DNA of 64,000 nucleotides from the NCBI GenBank assembly GCA_935421135.1, contig OW285192.1, positions 11,921,501 through 11,985,500 of the forward strand, given 5' to 3'. Numbering within the stretch: position 1 is the first letter of the stretch; every line of letters begins with the position of its first letter. Below, in pieces: positions 13,757 through 26,494 of this stretch. The stretch is from Bugulina stolonifera (taxonomy: Eukaryota > Bryozoa > Gymnolaemata > Cheilostomatida > Bugulidae). The position numbers and the translations under genes were made by a program. The notes beneath the pieces are model-generated. The model saw only the letters and a program-made list of their open reading frames with translations. It searched no databases and had not been told where the DNA came from.

Positions 13757-16700
13757 TTAAATGGTGCTAGATCCCCTGTGTCCATATCTTCCTCCGGACG
13801 GTTTCTCTTCTGTACTTGTGAAGAAACTGAGCTTCCCGCTTGACGCCTTCGATTTTTCTCCCTTGGCCTTTGATACTGAAGGATTTTTCATTGGCCGTTT
13901 AGATTGTGCACGACTCTCTACAGGGGAGCCAGGGTCCTCCGGCTTCCAATTAGAGGCAAACTTCATCTCTTTTTTACCCGGAAGTATAGGTATGAAATCT
14001 TCTGTTATTTTCTCAGTTGTAAGATATTTCTACAATAACACAAACTGAAGATGCAATGGATGAACGTTTTTAACAAAATTCCTTGAGTTTACATCAATGT
14101 CAGTACAGTTTCATTGGCAGCATATGGCACACGCACATGTGCCGATTCCATGACTGCTTTTTCCGCTACTTATATCAATAAAAGCACCAACGTGTACAAA
14201 CATCTAATTGAATGAGAAGGATAAGTATAACAATACTGAGAGCAACAGTAAAAGAAATTATACTGAACGCTAGACTGGTGCAATTGCATAATATCATGGA
14301 TCTTGTTTTTGCACATATACAGGTATATTTGCTTTCCTTAAATTTCCTTTAATGATTCACTTGATGTGATAATTTATTGTTACATTTTATTGGTGTTACA
14401 TACCCAGCCACCACCGACTGTATCGACCCATTCATGAACTCCATGAACACAAAAGAACTCTATACAGAACTCAGCGAGAGATTGTACTATGTCTGCAGGT
14501 TGATCAATAGAAATATGGAGTGTCAGTTTCTGAATAATGGCAAGCATCTAAAATTTACAAATAAATAAATGAATAAAATATTTGGTGCCAAATTAATAAA
14601 TTTGAAGATTCAACAATTGGAACAATTGGATGCGCTTGGCATACATGGATAAAGATGACCCGATAGAGATAGTGATTGCCGTAGCTTAGCATTAGCAAAT
14701 TTCGTGAATGCTCTACATGGTTCTACCTAGACATATTCACAGGTACTTCACATGTCTGCTCTGTCTAAACATTTTTGAGTCAATTTGTATTCATTTATTC
14801 CTTGCAAAGCAATTCTCATTTTTGCAATAAAATTTCCATCAGTTTACAAAATCAAGTTATAAAATGGTTGTTGTGGAATACTTAAGAGTAAGCCTACTAC
14901 TTACATGTACATAACATCAATAAAAGTTAAAGATTAATAAAGCCTGCTGAACTTTAATAATACTTGACTTGCCAGAACAACTTTTTCCCAACTCAATGTG
15001 CCAGATGTATGTGCTGAAATCAAAGCTCTAAAGACAAACAGTCTTGCCTTTGTTTGATCATTCCTGTTACTTTGAAATTTGGTACTCAAGTTGTTGTAGA
15101 AGTCGAAAACAGCCGGAGTAAATGTATCGCTGCCATCTATTAAAATAATAATGTTAATCAGCATTACCTCACCACATGTATAATTTATGATCTACCTGTA
15201 CAGTTGCCATACTTTCTCATCACATCGTAGAATTTGAATTTTATGATCATTAAACACCAAATCAGGCAAGAACTCATAAAGCTACAGTACAGAACAATAA
15301 TATAGCAAACCAGAATGCTGAATTTTTACATCAAAATTATGAATATCTGATTGTAATTTACATTGTGTTTCCACTCTGGTCACAACTGTCATTGCACTGA
15401 CCAAAATCTGTTACTTAGCTACATTGAAAAAATGATATCAACATACTGACTCTGCGCAAGACACCATCTATGCAGCCTACTATCTGATGTATTTCTGACT
15501 TCTCGCTTGTCGGAAGTTCTGTATTGATGTTTTCCAGTGAATTGAGAAACTTGTTATGACTCAATGACCGTAGGCAATCCATAAGTCTGCGAAGACTATA
15601 AAAAAGAAATAAAATATAAGTTATACATGATGTTACAGAATTGGGTTATAACTATGCCAGGAGTTGTTTATCAAGCAGAGGCTAGTAGAGTCTAGATCAC
15701 AAAGTGTGAAATTTGTACAAAAATAGGTTTCTACTGGTTCACACTGAACTTAGTATTTGAAACTGCTTACTGTTATTAATAATATACATAGATTTCTTAG
15801 ATTATGAATCTGCTGTATGAAAGATATGATCATGCATTCTCATGCATGCAACATTAGCAGTTCATCCGTATTGAGTGGTGCCCATGCAGACTGGTTTGAG
15901 CATCGCCCCTCTAGTCTAAATTTTGGTTGCGGGTGAACCTTTCCCGCACGCTGGACCAAGCACAGAGGTCCTCCTCTCTCCACAGCACATATCTTGCTGC
16001 CTTGGCTGGGATATAAGAGCATTAGACTAGTGTCTACCTAGTAAGCCTCTGTTCCCTTTTTTTGTGCTCTGGCAGCATGTTGTCCGGCTGCACAGTCGCT
16101 ACCCTGTTGGACACAACAACATTCACACTTACCATGCCATCATCACTTCAACTATCACTGTTGTAGTTCGATAAAACTTTTCTTCCCCACAAAAAACGGG
16201 AGGATTTTTCATTAGTTGTTTAGACTGCGAAGAACTTTTTGCAGGGGAGCCAGTCACATCTGGATTCCACTTGGAGGCAAACTTCATCTCTTTTCGACCC
16301 GGAAGTATAGGTTTGAACTTTTCTGCTACGTTTACAGTTGTAAGATATTTCTACAATAACATCAAACTAATGAACTTTTTTTAAAAACATGTTCTTAGGT
16401 TACAGCAAACCTACTTTACATCAATGTCAGTAGAGCTTCATTGGCAGTATATGGCACATGCACATCGTGTAGATTCCATGAGTGCTGCTACTCACATCAA
16501 TAAAAGGACCAACGTGTACAATCATCTAATTGGATAAGATTTCCTTAAAACTTAGGGAAGTCTTATTCAACTGAATCATTTAATGTTTCAAAATAAAAGT
16601 TATACATGTGGTACATTCACTACTTTAATGAGTCACTTGATGTGATACAATAAGATATGATAATAGAATTTCCAAACACGGGAAGGAAAACTGCTACTAG

Positions 16701-19700
16701 AGCATTGTGGAGAATCAGCATGGACTATAATCTTGTGCATACATGCGTTGACATTGTTCCCATATTTACTCTATTACCATGCATTGTCATTGTCTTACCT
16801 TATACTCTTGTACAGGCATGGACATTACTCTACTATTATTATAATCAACTGCTTATGCACAGTGTTCTTTGTATTATTGTTACTATTAACCAATCAGGTT
16901 ATCACATTTAAGCATGGTTTAACATTACTATGTATGCAATTATCTATTTAGCCTGATCATATCTTCTAAGTCTTTTTACTGTACACTTTTTGGGCCGTTG
17001 TCTTGGAACATGGCCATATTAATATACTATCCACTTCAGACTATTGCAAGCACTTTTTGTGCAAGGCCCACCCTTTTGGTGGCCGACGTCGGGCGGAACT
17101 ACTCCATGTTGTTGCGCAAGTTCCAGCCCGATACCTTATCGTACTAGCCCGATACCTTATCGTACTAGCCCGATACCTTATCGTACTAGCCCGATACCTT
17201 ATCGTACTAGCCCGATACCTTATCGTACTAGCCCGATACCTTATCGTACTAGCCCGATACCTTATCGTACTAGCCCGATACCTTATCGCACTAGCCCGAG
17301 ACCTTATCGTACTAGCCCGAGACCTTATCGTACTAGCCCGAGACCTTATCGTACTAGCCCGATACCTTATCGTACCTTTTCTCAGGAAGTGTATTTAGTA
17401 TAAAAGCCAGCACATTTTCTGTATCGAATCAGTTGTTGATTGCACTCTAATAAAGCATCATCTCCTAACTCAACCTAGAAGCTTACTCTTGCAGGCGGGT
17501 AGCTTCACCCACAGGTCTTCTTAGACCTAAGCGGCTCAAGCTCACTCCATACTCGTATAAGCATCTCTTTCTACACTCCTTGTGAGTCTACATCTTCGGG
17601 CTTTAGTCGATCCCGGATTCTTTATGAATCTAGCGTCGGGCCTAAGCTCCTAGATTACTACTACTTCTTTCTACACTCCTTTGGAGTATAAATCTACAGA
17701 CCTACGTCGACCCTGGACTTTTTCATGAGTCTCAGCCTCGGCCTTACGTCATTATCAACAAAACTAGAGCATTAACTAACTGTTCACTCTTTATATAATG
17801 TGTGGAAGGTAACTTGGTCGTTCTCTACCAACCTCCAAGCACCCGTGCCATATCAGCACTTGTATGTAACACAGCTCAAAACATTACAATAATGTAATAT
17901 ATTGTTGCATGCTGTAAATCTTTGGTGCTACATACCCAGCCACCACCAAATTTTTCGATCCATTCATGGACTCCATGAACACGAAAGAACTCTATACAGA
18001 AATCAGCGAGAGATCGTACTATGCCTGCAGGTTGATCAATCGAAATCTGAAATGTCAGTTTCTGAATAATGGCAAGCATCTAAAATTTACAAATAAATAA
18101 ATAAATAAATAAATTTTTGGTGCTAAAATAATAAGTTTGAAGATTCAACAACGATGTGTACTCGTGGAACAAGGAGTAAGAAGAGACTTTACTCTTTTAC
18201 TTTTACCCATTTACTCTTTACTCTTACCCCTTTTACTCCTTGCCGTGGAACAATTGGATGCGCTTGGCATACATGGATAAAGATAACTCGATAGAGATAG
18301 TGATTGCCGTAGCTTAGCACTAAATTTTTAAACAAACAGTGTTAACAAATTGTGAGAATTCTATACATGGCTAAAAGTAGCTACAAATTGATCATGAAAT
18401 AAAGTATTACAGTATTTATCTTCAACACAGGAAAGCTATTACTAATCTGTGCGCTTGAGCTACAATTATAGTAGTAAATTAAGCCACTTTAGTAGATTCC
18501 TAACAAATAATATAAGACACAAGCTTCTTACAGGAAGCTATTTAGGCTAGACCAAAGACCATATAATTATAGTGTTGCCAGGAAACCAAGTCACCAGCAA
18601 GAAGCCAAGAAGAAAAATGAAAAGACAACTCTTATAGGCTAAGAGGCAAGACTTAGCCTGCAGTTTCTGTTGATCAAATACCGAATAAAGTAATGTAACC
18701 CTACAGGAAGCAGAGTGAGTTACACTCCATACATATAATTCTGTTGCACACACTGATATAATGTGCATTATTGTAATATAAATAACTATAAAACGATAAT
18801 ATAATTTAAAACATATTAACATAAAAAATATTTTATTTACTTTATGGGGCAGCGAATATTCATGTAACGGGAACATGTTGATTCAAAGTGTACATAGATT
18901 TGTTTCATTTAATGCAAAATTCAGCATATAGCTTGGGCAGACATCTTGTTGCACAATTTCCGGACGATGCTACGTCGCCCTTTTGATAATACATACTCTT
19001 TTCTCAAGAATAATCTAAGCATTGACTCGGTACCTATGGGTCGTCTTCAATAAGTTACTATAACTACAAGTACTGTTCACTTTCTATGGAATAAGGAAGG
19101 TTTAGCACTACTCATAGGCTCTTCCCACACTCGTGCTAGTACCAGTACCAGTACCAGTACCAGTACCAGTGTGCACCCTTCTGGGGTAGCACACTGGTAC
19201 TGGTACAGTAATATGGTTGTTGAGGGATACTCAAGAGTAGGCTTACTGCTTACATAGTATCAATAAAAGTTAAAGATTAATAAAGCCTGCTGAACTTTAA
19301 TAATACTTGCCAGAAAAACTTTTGCCCAACTCAATGTGCCAGATGTATGTGCTGAAATCAAAGCTCTAAAGACAAACAGTCTTGCCTTTGTTTGATCATT
19401 CCTGTTCCTTTGAAACTTGGTACCCAAGTTTGTGTAGAATTCCAAAACGGCCGGAATAAATGTGTCGCTGGCATCTATTAAAATAATAAAGTTAATCAGA
19501 ATTACCTTATCACGTGTATAATTTATGATTTGCATGTACATTTACCATACTTTCTCATCACACCGTAAAATTTGAAGTTTATGGTCATTAAATACCAAAT
19601 CAGGCAAAAACTCGTAAAATTACAGTACAGAACAATAATATAGCAAACCAGAATGCTGAATTTTTACATTAAAATTATGAATATCTGATTGTAATTTACA

Positions 19701-22700
19701 TTGTGTTTCCACTCTGGTCACAACTGTCATTGCACTGACCAAAATCTGCTACTTAGCTACATTGAAAAAGTGATATCAACATACTGACTCTGCGCAAAGA
19801 ACTATGTATGCACCCTACAATCTGATCCATTTCTGACTTCTCGCTTGTTGGAAGTTCTGTATTGATGTTTTCCAGTGAAGTGAGAAATTTGTTATGGCGA
19901 AATGACTGTAGGCAATCCATAAGTCTGTGAAAACTATAAAATAAGAAATAAAATACAAGTTATACATAATGTTACAGAATTGGGTTATAACAACACCAGG
20001 AGTTGTTTATCGAGTAGAGGTTAATAGAGTCGAGATCACAAAGTGTGAAATTTGTACAAAATCAGGTTTCGGCTATAGGAACATTAGACTAGAGTGTCTA
20101 CCTGGTAGGCCTCCGTTCCCTTCTTCAGTGCTCTGGCAGCATGTTGTCCGGCTGCGCAGTCGTAACCCTGTTGGACACAACAACATTCATACTTACCATG
20201 CCATCATCACTTCAACTATCACTGTTGTGGTTCGATAAAACTTTTCTTCCCCAAGAGATTTTGTCTCCTTACGAGAAGGAGGATGAGGAGACAGTGAATC
20301 CGGAGTGGGTGGACGAACTGGGGGGACCGGTCGTTTCTTCAGATCATACTTGTAGCTACATCCTGCTCGTTCTGGACCACTCTCACTGCTCGGTCGCTAA
20401 AAGCATAAATGGTGTTATCTGAGCCAAACCAGAGAAACATGGCAGATAATTTCTTTGGCTGGTTAAGGTAGAGCTACATGAGAGGCTGAGAGCTTCATTG
20501 TTCGTTGGCATGGCTCCTTAGGCAATGTGTAGTACAAGTCCACCAGTGGCCTAGATTGATATTCAACCAATAACCAAAGCTTCTTCTGAATAAATTATAT
20601 ACTATACATGTAATTGGAGCCATTGTAGCTAATATTAACCAATCACAGCAGCGCTCCGTAACATGTTGGACTTTGCATATTGAAACAAAAGAACAATCTG
20701 CCTCCAGTGTAGCCGAGCCTTTACCTGACTAAGATGGCAGAGTTCCCTTGATTAAATGATGGTAATAAAGTCTATCAACTTTGGCAACATTTTAAGCCTG
20801 TGTAAGAAAAGTCAGTAAGAATATTAAACTATGTGCAAATATAATATTTGAACACCTGAATGCTGATGGAAATTCCCTCAGTGTGTTATACTATCTGGCG
20901 TTCACTGCAAATAGTAAAAAAAGTAATGGGCATGTACTTACAATTCTAACATATTCTCTAAACGCTGTATTGACACTGGGGAGCCTTTCTCGAGGAATAA
21001 AATCGTCTTCTGGTACCCATGATTTCGAAAATTGCCTCTCTTCAAGTGTTGGCAGCCTTGGGTTTATGCACATAGCGAAAGGTAAGTCTATCAAGTACTC
21101 CTTCAATATCAGCATGACTCCACTTTGTAACTGATATATATGTTAGTTCTACTGTAGGTAAGCATGCAGTCTGTTTATTGCATCGCTTGTGTTAGTATGT
21201 AGGCCTATATGTAGGTGAACAGGTCAGCTGTAAATTTGCTGTAGCTGTCACATGAGCATTGGTTGTATTACAAAAAGTTGCAGATTTATACAAAGCTGAA
21301 CAAAGACCAGTAAATTATAAAAAAAGACTGTTTTCAGTAGGAAAAATACAAATGGTGGCAAGGTTGTCATAGAAACTCAGATGATGTTATTATTAATTGC
21401 TTCTTACCCAGCCTGAACCTTGATTAGAAATCCAGTTATGGACACCGTGCTCTGTAAAGAATTCCAGACTGTGGGAAGCCAATACAGCCACTGCCTGGAT
21501 GTTTCTTACTCCAGAGATGCGATAAGCTACTGCTTGAATAATTGCTAACATCTGAAAGTAAAAGAGACCATCTTCATTCTGGAACATGGTTGTGGGTGCA
21601 TCACAGAGTCAGACAACATCATTTCTATCCGGAAATTACATAAATTAGGCTATTACTATAAAATGACCATTTATCCCCGTAACAGTTTTTAGACCGAATT
21701 AGTCAAAGCCCTCAACATGATGTTCGGCAAAGAGTTGAATTCTATTACTGTGTTACAGTCAGTGGTGAAGACAGATCACTCATGAATTATCAGTATTGTG
21801 GAATTCTAAACATTCTCTAGTCTTCACTTTTGCCAGCTATAAAAATAGCTGTATATATTAATGATTTTACCTCTTTAGTTGGACAAAAGTCAATTATGTT
21901 CAACTTTCTAAAGATATTATTTTTCATAATATTAGGTAGTATATTTAGTATAATATTCTTTCTTCATTAAATTTTTACAATACCATGTATATGTAGCATA
22001 GGATCAGGATAATTGTGAACCAAGAATGTCGCCTGTCAGCCTGTATTTTCTTCATTGAAATTTATTCAGGAGACAGTTGATTATTTACTGATTGGCACCA
22101 TTTCGGCCAGTGAGTAGTATAGTCAGTGCAGATATCTACAGACATGCACTGACTCTACTACTCCTATGCAGGAAGTGGGTCAGAGAATTGCTGAGCAAGT
22201 TGTTTTGTGCTTGAAATTTCAGTGTCAAAGACACCAACAGATCAGACTAACCGTTAAAACCTTGGCCCAGTTGAGGGAACTAGTTCCTCGTGCAGATACA
22301 AATGCTCTAAATAAGATCATGCGTGCTTCCTCTTCTTCAAGAACTTTGTAGTAATACTCAAACCCAATGTCATCTAGATATTTTGAACTAACTATCTCTC
22401 GCTTCTCATCTGTGACTGCAAACAAGATACTACATGTACTAAAAGAGTCATTTAAATAACATAGTTTTAGCATCATTAACTATTTTTTCTGAGACGAAAT
22501 AATTATTATCAGTTTGAGAAATGTAGCCCACAATTCACATTGATCTAACATTGGTCCATAATTTCCTGCAATGTGCTTTATGTGGGTCCTAATATTAAAA
22601 AATATAACAATTTGAATATGATGCAAATCGCTTTTTTTGTCACTTAAAACAGTGTATATGTACATTCAGAATAAGGAACTATAATACAGCATTTCACAGG

Positions 22701-24661
22701 GTCTGTGTAGATTATTTAGGGACTTTTTGTCTACACCCGAATCAACCCCCACTTATGCTATGCAGAGCTGCCAATCCATTGTACATGTACTCGTATATAC
22801 AGATGACAAGTAGCATTCAGTGCTCTTAGGTGTTTTCCAACAAATATAGGACAACATAGGTTTTCCATTGTCACATGTACTCTGCCTAAAACATAATCAC
22901 ACACTTATTCGGTAATATTGCTAGAGAATAGGTAACCAATAGCATTAATATACTATGGCTAGCACATACATATCTCTTTAACAATAGCATTAATATGCTA
23001 TGGCAAGCACATACACATCTCCTCAACAATATAGCATTAATATACTATCGGTTAGCACATATACATCTCTTCAACAATATAGCATTAATATACTATGGTT
23101 AGCACATACACATCTCCTCAACAGTATAGCATTAATATACTATGGTTAGCACATACACATCTCTTTAACAATAGCATTAATATACTATGGCTAGCACATA
23201 CATATCTCCTCAACAATATAGCATTAATATACTATGGCTAGCACATACATATCTCTTCAACAATATAGCATTAATATACTATGGCTAGCACATACACATC
23301 TCCTCAACAGTCTAGCATTAATATACTATGGTTAGCACATACACATCTCCTCAACAATAGCATTAATATACTATGGTTAGCACATACACATCTCTTCAAC
23401 AATAGCATTAATATACTATGGCTAGCACATACACATCTCTTCAACAATATAGCATTAATATACTATGGCTAGCACATACACATCTCCTCAACAATAGCAT
23501 TAATATACTATGGTTAGCACATACACATCTCTTCAACAATAGCATTAATATACTATGGCTAGCACATACATATCTCTTCAACAATATAGCATTAATATAC
23601 TATGGCTAGCACATACATATCTATTTAACAATAGCAATAATATACAAAATTTAGCACGTACACATCTCTTGTAGAGCTTCTGTTACAGCTGTACAAATCT
23701 TGTCTATCCTCTCCTTTTCTGTAACTGTCGTTATAGGTATAAAATCAAATAGCTTTTTCTTGTACGTCTTTCTCTCGTTAAAAGATAGCTTTTCATTAGA
23801 AATAATTCTGGAGGAGCAACAATAAGCAGAAGTAGGCTAAAATATTGGACTAGCAAGACTAGATCTACACTCACGCCAGTTTCTATCTCACTTAATTATG
23901 TATATATTAGTAATAAAGCACTAGATTGTAAGCTGAAACAAGTGCTATTACTCCCTACATAATATACATGTAGTACATGAATTTCATACCCATAGACTAT
24001 ACTGTATATGTATATAATACATGTACATATTATATTACGTACACATGGGCTATATAATATAATTATGCATTATAATACATACCCATGGGTTATGCAATGT
24101 ATATTACATTCCCATGGATTATATAATATACACATTATATTGCATACCCATGGGTTATATTACATGCATATATATGTATATAATACACATTATATTACAT
24201 ACCCATGGGTTATATAATATACACATTATAATACATACCTATGGGTTATGCAATGTATATTATACACATTATATTAGATTCCCATGGGTTATATATAATA
24301 TACACATTATATTGCATACCCATGGGTTATATTACATGCATATATATGTATATAATACACATTATATTACATACCCATGGGTTATATAATATACACATTA
24401 TAATACATACCTATGGGTTATGCAATGTATATTATACACATTATATTAGATTCCCATGGGTTATATATAATATACACATTATATTGCATACCCATGGGTT
24501 ATATTACATGCATATATTTATACACATTATATTACATACCCATGGGTTATGTAATATACACACTATATTACATACCCATTAAATATCACCTGAATGACAA
24601 CAACCGTTGTCTCGCAGGTGTCCTCGCAGGTGTCGTCTTCCTCTGACTGATTTGAAGCCAT
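13757..24661 (-). CDS. Three-domain Bcl-2-like protein (paralogue B1), 14 exons
   Basis: Exons in coding order: 24661-24576, 23807-23662, 22415-22252, 21551-21408, 21100-20942, 20396-20197, 19933-19785, 19474-19311, 18079-17936, 16350-16133, 15595-15447, 15136-14973, 14547-14404, 14029-13757. They total 2304 nt, or 767 residues, with every junction in phase. Three Bcl-2-like domains are read: BH1/BH2 Trp pairs at about 127/180, 399/452 and 624/677. Motifs are LNWAKVL with NWISNQGSGW, SWAKVFL with EWIEKFGGGW, and SWEKVVL with EWVDTVGGGW. Exon 10 is a fusion of a C-terminal exon to a linker exon. Exons 8 and 12 use GC donors (GCAAGT) where B2 has GTAAGT. An alternative exon 5 acceptor at 21131-21132 (CAG) would add ten residues. 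An older reading is a two-domain gene followed by a remnant, but the third unit keeps all frames and splice sites. Hydrophilic tail, no membrane anchor seen. Confidence 0.72.
16133..16350 (-). other. Hybrid exon: C-terminal exon fused to linker exon
   Basis: From the acceptor at 16351-16352 the first part matches the C-terminal exons of B2 (1703-1362) and of the third B1 unit (14029-13757): KYLTT, then ILPGRKEMKFAS, then MKNP. Near 16190-16205 it switches to the second half of the linker exon seen at 20396-20197 and 4393-4191 (GEEKFYRTTTVIVEVMMA) and ends at that exon's GTAAGT donor. The exon is 218 nt, which takes phase 0 in and phase 2 out, exactly as needed to join exon 9 to the next domain exon. 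This is the scar of an unequal exchange. Confidence 0.82.
16706..17888 (+). mobile_element. Solo LTR-like element in intron 9 of B1
   Basis: Starts TGTGGAGAATCAGC and ends CTCAAAACATTACA, matching the LTR at 38269-39221. TATAAAA is near 17400 and AATAAAG near 17450. A 21-bp tandem repeat lies just upstream of the TATA box. No clear 4-bp target duplication remains. The same intron of B2 (about 2060-2090) lacks the element and reads straight through the insertion point, so it inserted after the gene duplication. Confidence 0.8.
17127..17375 (+). repeat. 21-bp tandem repeat in LTR U3, about 12 copies
   Basis: Unit TAGCCCGATACCTTATCGTAC, single-copy in the related LTR near 38680, expanded just upstream of the TATA box. 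A T-to-G variant (CCCGAGACC) marks three adjacent copies. Confidence 0.95.
18170..18242. mobile_element. Foldback element, CAAGGAGTA ends (copy 1)
   Basis: About 73 bp, CAAGGAGTAAG...TTTTACTCCTTG, flanked by copies of CGTGGAA(C). The paralogous intron of B2 near 2340 has the empty site (AGTGGAACAATTG). Lies in intron 8 of B1. Confidence 0.65.
18900..19140 (+). mobile_element. LTR remnant with internal deletion
   Basis: Fragments match the LTR family: CTTGTTGCACAATTTCCGG, then GTACCTATGGGTCGTC, then the end block with ACTGTTCACTTTCTATGG, CTTCCCACACTCGTGC. The TATA and poly(A) part is missing. It lies in intron 8 of B1 and runs into the hairpin at 19142-19205. Confidence 0.5.
19142..19205. repeat. 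Microsatellite hairpin
   Basis: A run of CCAGTA hexamers is followed by GTGTGC, a 14-base loop and GCACACTGGTACTGGTAC, giving an 18-bp perfect stem. Confidence 0.85.
22930..23655. repeat. 45-48-bp minisatellite in intron 2 of B1
   Basis: Same family as 7320-8350, about 15 copies, some with an extra ATAT. It starts at the exon 2 donor (23661). Confidence 0.95.
24000..24575. repeat. Tandem array with about 172-bp higher-order unit in intron 1 of B1
   Basis: Basic units CATACCCATGGGTTATATAA; a higher-order block starting near 24147 recurs near 24318 almost unchanged. Each basic unit repeats the exon 1 donor string GGGTATGTAATATA on the minus strand. Confidence 0.9.
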
Positions 24662-26494
24662 CACTGCAGTCTGCAGGGTACAGCTTTTCTCCCCCAGGAT
24701 ATATAGACTTTGTTTCTGCAGGGTATATTTCTACTTCTATATCTAAAAAATAGCGTAATTTATCTACAATCCTTCTGGACGCTGGCTACGTAATCAAGTT
24801 AAGGTTTTCCTCTAGCTCTAGGAAATCACAATCTAACTAGATGTTTTACTTGCCATTGAATGCATTTCAGCACCTTCAGTGTCTAATTTCTGTATATTAG
24901 ATGTACTAATACATCTCATAAATGTACTGTATGGTATTATAATATCTTTATTACTTTATGAACAGCATATAAATGAATAATATACATGTAGATTATGAGA
25001 AATGGTTTATATTTGGTAGTAACACTATACTTTCTTTATGGGCATACTCCAGTAAGGAACAAGATCATTCTATATATTGTGGTTGAGGTTTGGGGTAAGG
25101 GGGGACAATTATGAAATAAAAAGAAGGCAACTACTCAATGTATATTACGGACTCCTACATTATTTCTCTATAAGAAGGATCTTATCACGAGACCAATGTA
25201 CAGTTCGGGGTTTGAGGTTTGGGAAACACGAAATACAAACGTTACATAAAAGTTTGTCTTGCAAACTGTTTAGTCTAATCTTTCTTGTCTGGAAAGATAC
25301 ACAGAGCTTAATAATTACTGTGCATGTCGCTGAATGAATTGTTAGCAAACCAAATATAGTCGATATAAAATGGAATTCCCAATAACTAGCGAGTGAGTTA
25401 TGGGTTTTCATGTAACTCAAGGTTGTCTCGTAGTTATAGCTGTAAGATTTGGTATAGCAAATATAATACATTATCATAATAAATAGTTAGGAAGAACTTA
25501 AATACTAACTATAAATCTATATGACTTGTCATGACTTAAAAAATTATTCATGATCATAAATGGACTATATGAATCTAGTAGGCTATTTTATCTGTTTCAT
25601 GGAAAATATTGAAATATAATATATGCAAGTTGAAGCTGAATAATGTCATGATTGTTTAATAATCTCACCTAACATTAAATTAATATCTTACCTTTTCTAT
25701 ATTGTTTTATCTTCTTCTCTAAAGTCTGAATTGCAGTCAATAATTTATACTAAACATGTGTCATGGAATGTTACCTACCAGAATGTCATAATGGCATCAG
25801 TAATCCAAGGCTTTTTAGACATACAAGTAGAAAGCCATTAGGTGAGGCTTCTTTCATAGCTGTTTGGACAAATGGTCATTCAGAGCTACAAGAAGTAAAT
25901 ATTGTATAAAGCTTTATAAGTTGCTGATAGTAAAATTACCAGTTGTTCTGATGTTGACTGAGCTGGGGGTCAGGTGTCGCCCCCATCACCATATTTGCAA
26001 TGTAGCATAGTTTCTATGAGTCTTTGGAGTTACAATTTGTATGTATATGTATACGCATGTCAACGACAGAAAGTAGATCTTACAGAGTTGTACACCCTCT
26101 ACTATGAACAAAGAAGAGAGAGGACAACTTTTAAATAGTTCTAGCCTCTCATCCGATAATACACAACTAGTATGTTCTATTCATATTCTCTACCTATTCA
26201 TGGTTAGTTTAGTTTGTGGTCAAAGTACACAATATTCCTATCAGCTGATAACTAATGAGACTGATAATACGTAGATTGATTCAAAGAGACTCTAGTACTG
26301 TGCTAGTACTACTACAATGCAGAGTGCACTAGTTAGCTACGACTGCATGATTGCACTACAAAATATGAATTGCCACTAACAGAAGAGGAGGCTATAGTTT
26401 GATAGTTTGATTGGAATTACCAGGACTGTTACCATCTCTGTATACAAACACATAGGTCTGGTCTGTGGTACATCTTTATACATTGTACATAGCC
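24662..26494. promoter_or_regulatory. Head-to-head intergenic region of B1 and the P450 gene
   Basis: 1.8 kb between divergent starts. The B1-side half matches 9035-11200. No convincing TATA box or 5' UTR exon could be fixed by eye. Any shared promoter is inference from arrangement only. Confidence 0.3.

Larger units (their letters stand above)
11390..25870. repeat. Tandem segmental duplication unit carrying B1
   Basis: Longer partner of 270-11390. The extra length is mostly LTRs (11709-12692, 16706-17888, 18900-19140) and the extra domain unit at 13757-16195. Confidence 0.7.

Noticed and set aside
14973..15595. Reading the third B1 unit as a pseudogene
   Set aside because: All exons are open, donors and acceptors are present and phases match, so it is kept as coding pending RNA.
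17003..17403. Repeat proteins in two plus-strand frames
   Set aside because: Both follow from the 21-bp repeat in an LTR; no splice or start context.
24008..24646. Plus-strand frames over the ATGGGTTATA array
   Set aside because: Simple-repeat frames opposite exon 1 of B1.
13757..24661. Treating the domains as separate small genes
   Set aside because: Linker exons have no in-frame start upstream, and phase-2 and phase-1 junctions link one domain to the next; only one start exon (MASNQ) exists per gene.
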